Below, piece by piece: positions 14,428 to 14,583 of a DNA stretch of 14,583 nt (position 1 is its first letter; every line of letters starts with the position of its first letter). The stretch is from Candidatus Zipacnadia bacterium (GTDB taxonomy: Bacteria; Armatimonadota; Zipacnadia; Zipacnadales; Zipacnadaceae), in the NCBI GenBank assembly GCA_029821455.1, contig JALGTI010000045.1, positions 1-14,583 of the forward strand, written 5' to 3'. A program made the translations under genes and the position numbers. The notes beneath the pieces are model-generated. The model was not told the origin of the DNA. It saw only the letters and a program-made list of their open reading frames with translations, and ran no database searches.

Positions 14428-14583
14428 GAACGAAGGAGCGGTGGTATGCGCCTGACCTGGACGATACCACCTGGGACGACATCCGCATCAAGGAGTTCTG
14501 GGAGGCGCAGGGGTACGACTACGACGGCGTCGCATGGTATCGGGTGAGGCTGCAAGTGCCAGAAAGCGCGGCGGGCCGGAGGG
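14385..14583 (+). CDS. GH2-like sugar-binding domain, -1 frame, runs off the window end
   Basis: In this frame the sequence reads MPEVWKFKLDPKKVG, then ERWYAPDLDDTTWDDI, FWEAQGYDYDGVAWYRVRLQ. This is the beginning of a GH2-type N-terminal beta-sandwich (W-F--DP, DD--W, G-aWYR). From memory this domain usually follows DUF4838 in the same polypeptide. The frame is -1 relative to the DUF4838 gene and overlaps its last 43 bases. It could be a separate gene: ATG 14385 has GGAG (14372-14375) nine bases upstream. It could equally be the original C-terminus cut off by a one-base deletion or sequencing error near 14368-14384. It is incomplete at the right edge. Confidence 0.6.
   Translation, partial: MPEVWKFKLDPKKVGTKERWYAPDLDDTTWDDIRIKEFWEAQGYDYDGVAWYRVRLQVPESAAGRR
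14418..14424 (+). other. dnaX-type slippery heptamer before a stop codon
   Basis: A_AAA_AAG is read in the DUF4838 frame as CGA AAA AAG and is followed at once by TAG. A -1 slip here would continue as KKVGTKERWYAPD, exactly the open downstream frame. A GGAGG lies about 25 bases upstream. An 8-bp stem (14440-14447 with 14464-14471) begins 15 bases downstream, which is further than the usual 5-9. The parts of a frameshift site are present, but use is unproven and homology upstream of the heptamer argues against it. Confidence 0.3.

Noticed and set aside
1..14583. CRISPR arrays, tRNA or rRNA genes, insertion sequences
   Set aside because: No regularly spaced repeats, no cloverleaf or rRNA-like stretch in the short gaps, and no transposase or integrase coding sequence were seen.

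Overview
The window is a GC-rich, densely coding bacterial segment with gaps of at most about 240 bp. It carries secreted carbohydrate-active or surface proteins, a type I sulfatase, Gfo/Idh/MocA and medium-chain dehydrogenases, a DUF4838 protein, an Aquifex-type aconitase and a URO-D/corrinoid-methyltransferase-like protein. This mix resembles Planctomycetota, Armatimonadota, Lentisphaerota or related uncultured phyla. That placement is inferred from gene content; no rRNA or other phylogenetic marker is present.

Layout. (1) 1-220: no confident gene, but an intrinsic terminator reading rightwards (129-152) and a perfect 22-bp palindrome (154-175). (2) 5411 to 221, minus strand: a five-gene directon transcribed leftwards. 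In order it holds a small DUF4177-like protein, a Gfo/Idh/MocA oxidoreductase, a URO-D superfamily protein (putative methyltransferase), LarB (nickel-pincer cofactor synthesis) and a secreted GH39-like protein with an N-terminal carbohydrate-binding-like domain. Two hairpins separate larB from the last gene. (3) 5412-5660: a divergent control region with two dyad symmetries and one copy of an 18-bp direct repeat. (4) 5661-6650, plus: a stand-alone protein with a degenerate GGDEF domain. (5) 10064 to 6726, minus: Aquifex-type aconitase, then a type I sulfatase. (6) 10227-11252, plus: a zinc-less medium-chain dehydrogenase, followed by a strongly folded non-coding element (11266-11370). (7) 11395 to the window end, plus: a tight cluster of a small two-helix membrane protein, an exported helical/beta-domain protein, a DUF4838 protein, and the beginning of a beta-sandwich sequence in the -1 frame.

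How the genes may work together. The left directon combines sugar/polyol oxidoreduction, a probable one-carbon or decarboxylation step and the first enzyme of nickel-pincer nucleotide synthesis. It also ends with an exported glycosidase-like protein, so it could handle an unusual carbohydrate or sugar acid. The right cluster looks like an exported glycan-handling module.

The most interesting detail is the end of the DUF4838 gene. A recognisable GH2-like sugar-binding sequence continues in the -1 frame. The DUF4838 frame stops directly after a dnaX-type A_AAA_AAG heptamer, while the -1 frame also has its own ATG and Shine-Dalgarno. The choices are overlapping genes, a broken gene (or sequence error) and programmed frameshifting. 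The homology beginning upstream of the heptamer favours the first two.
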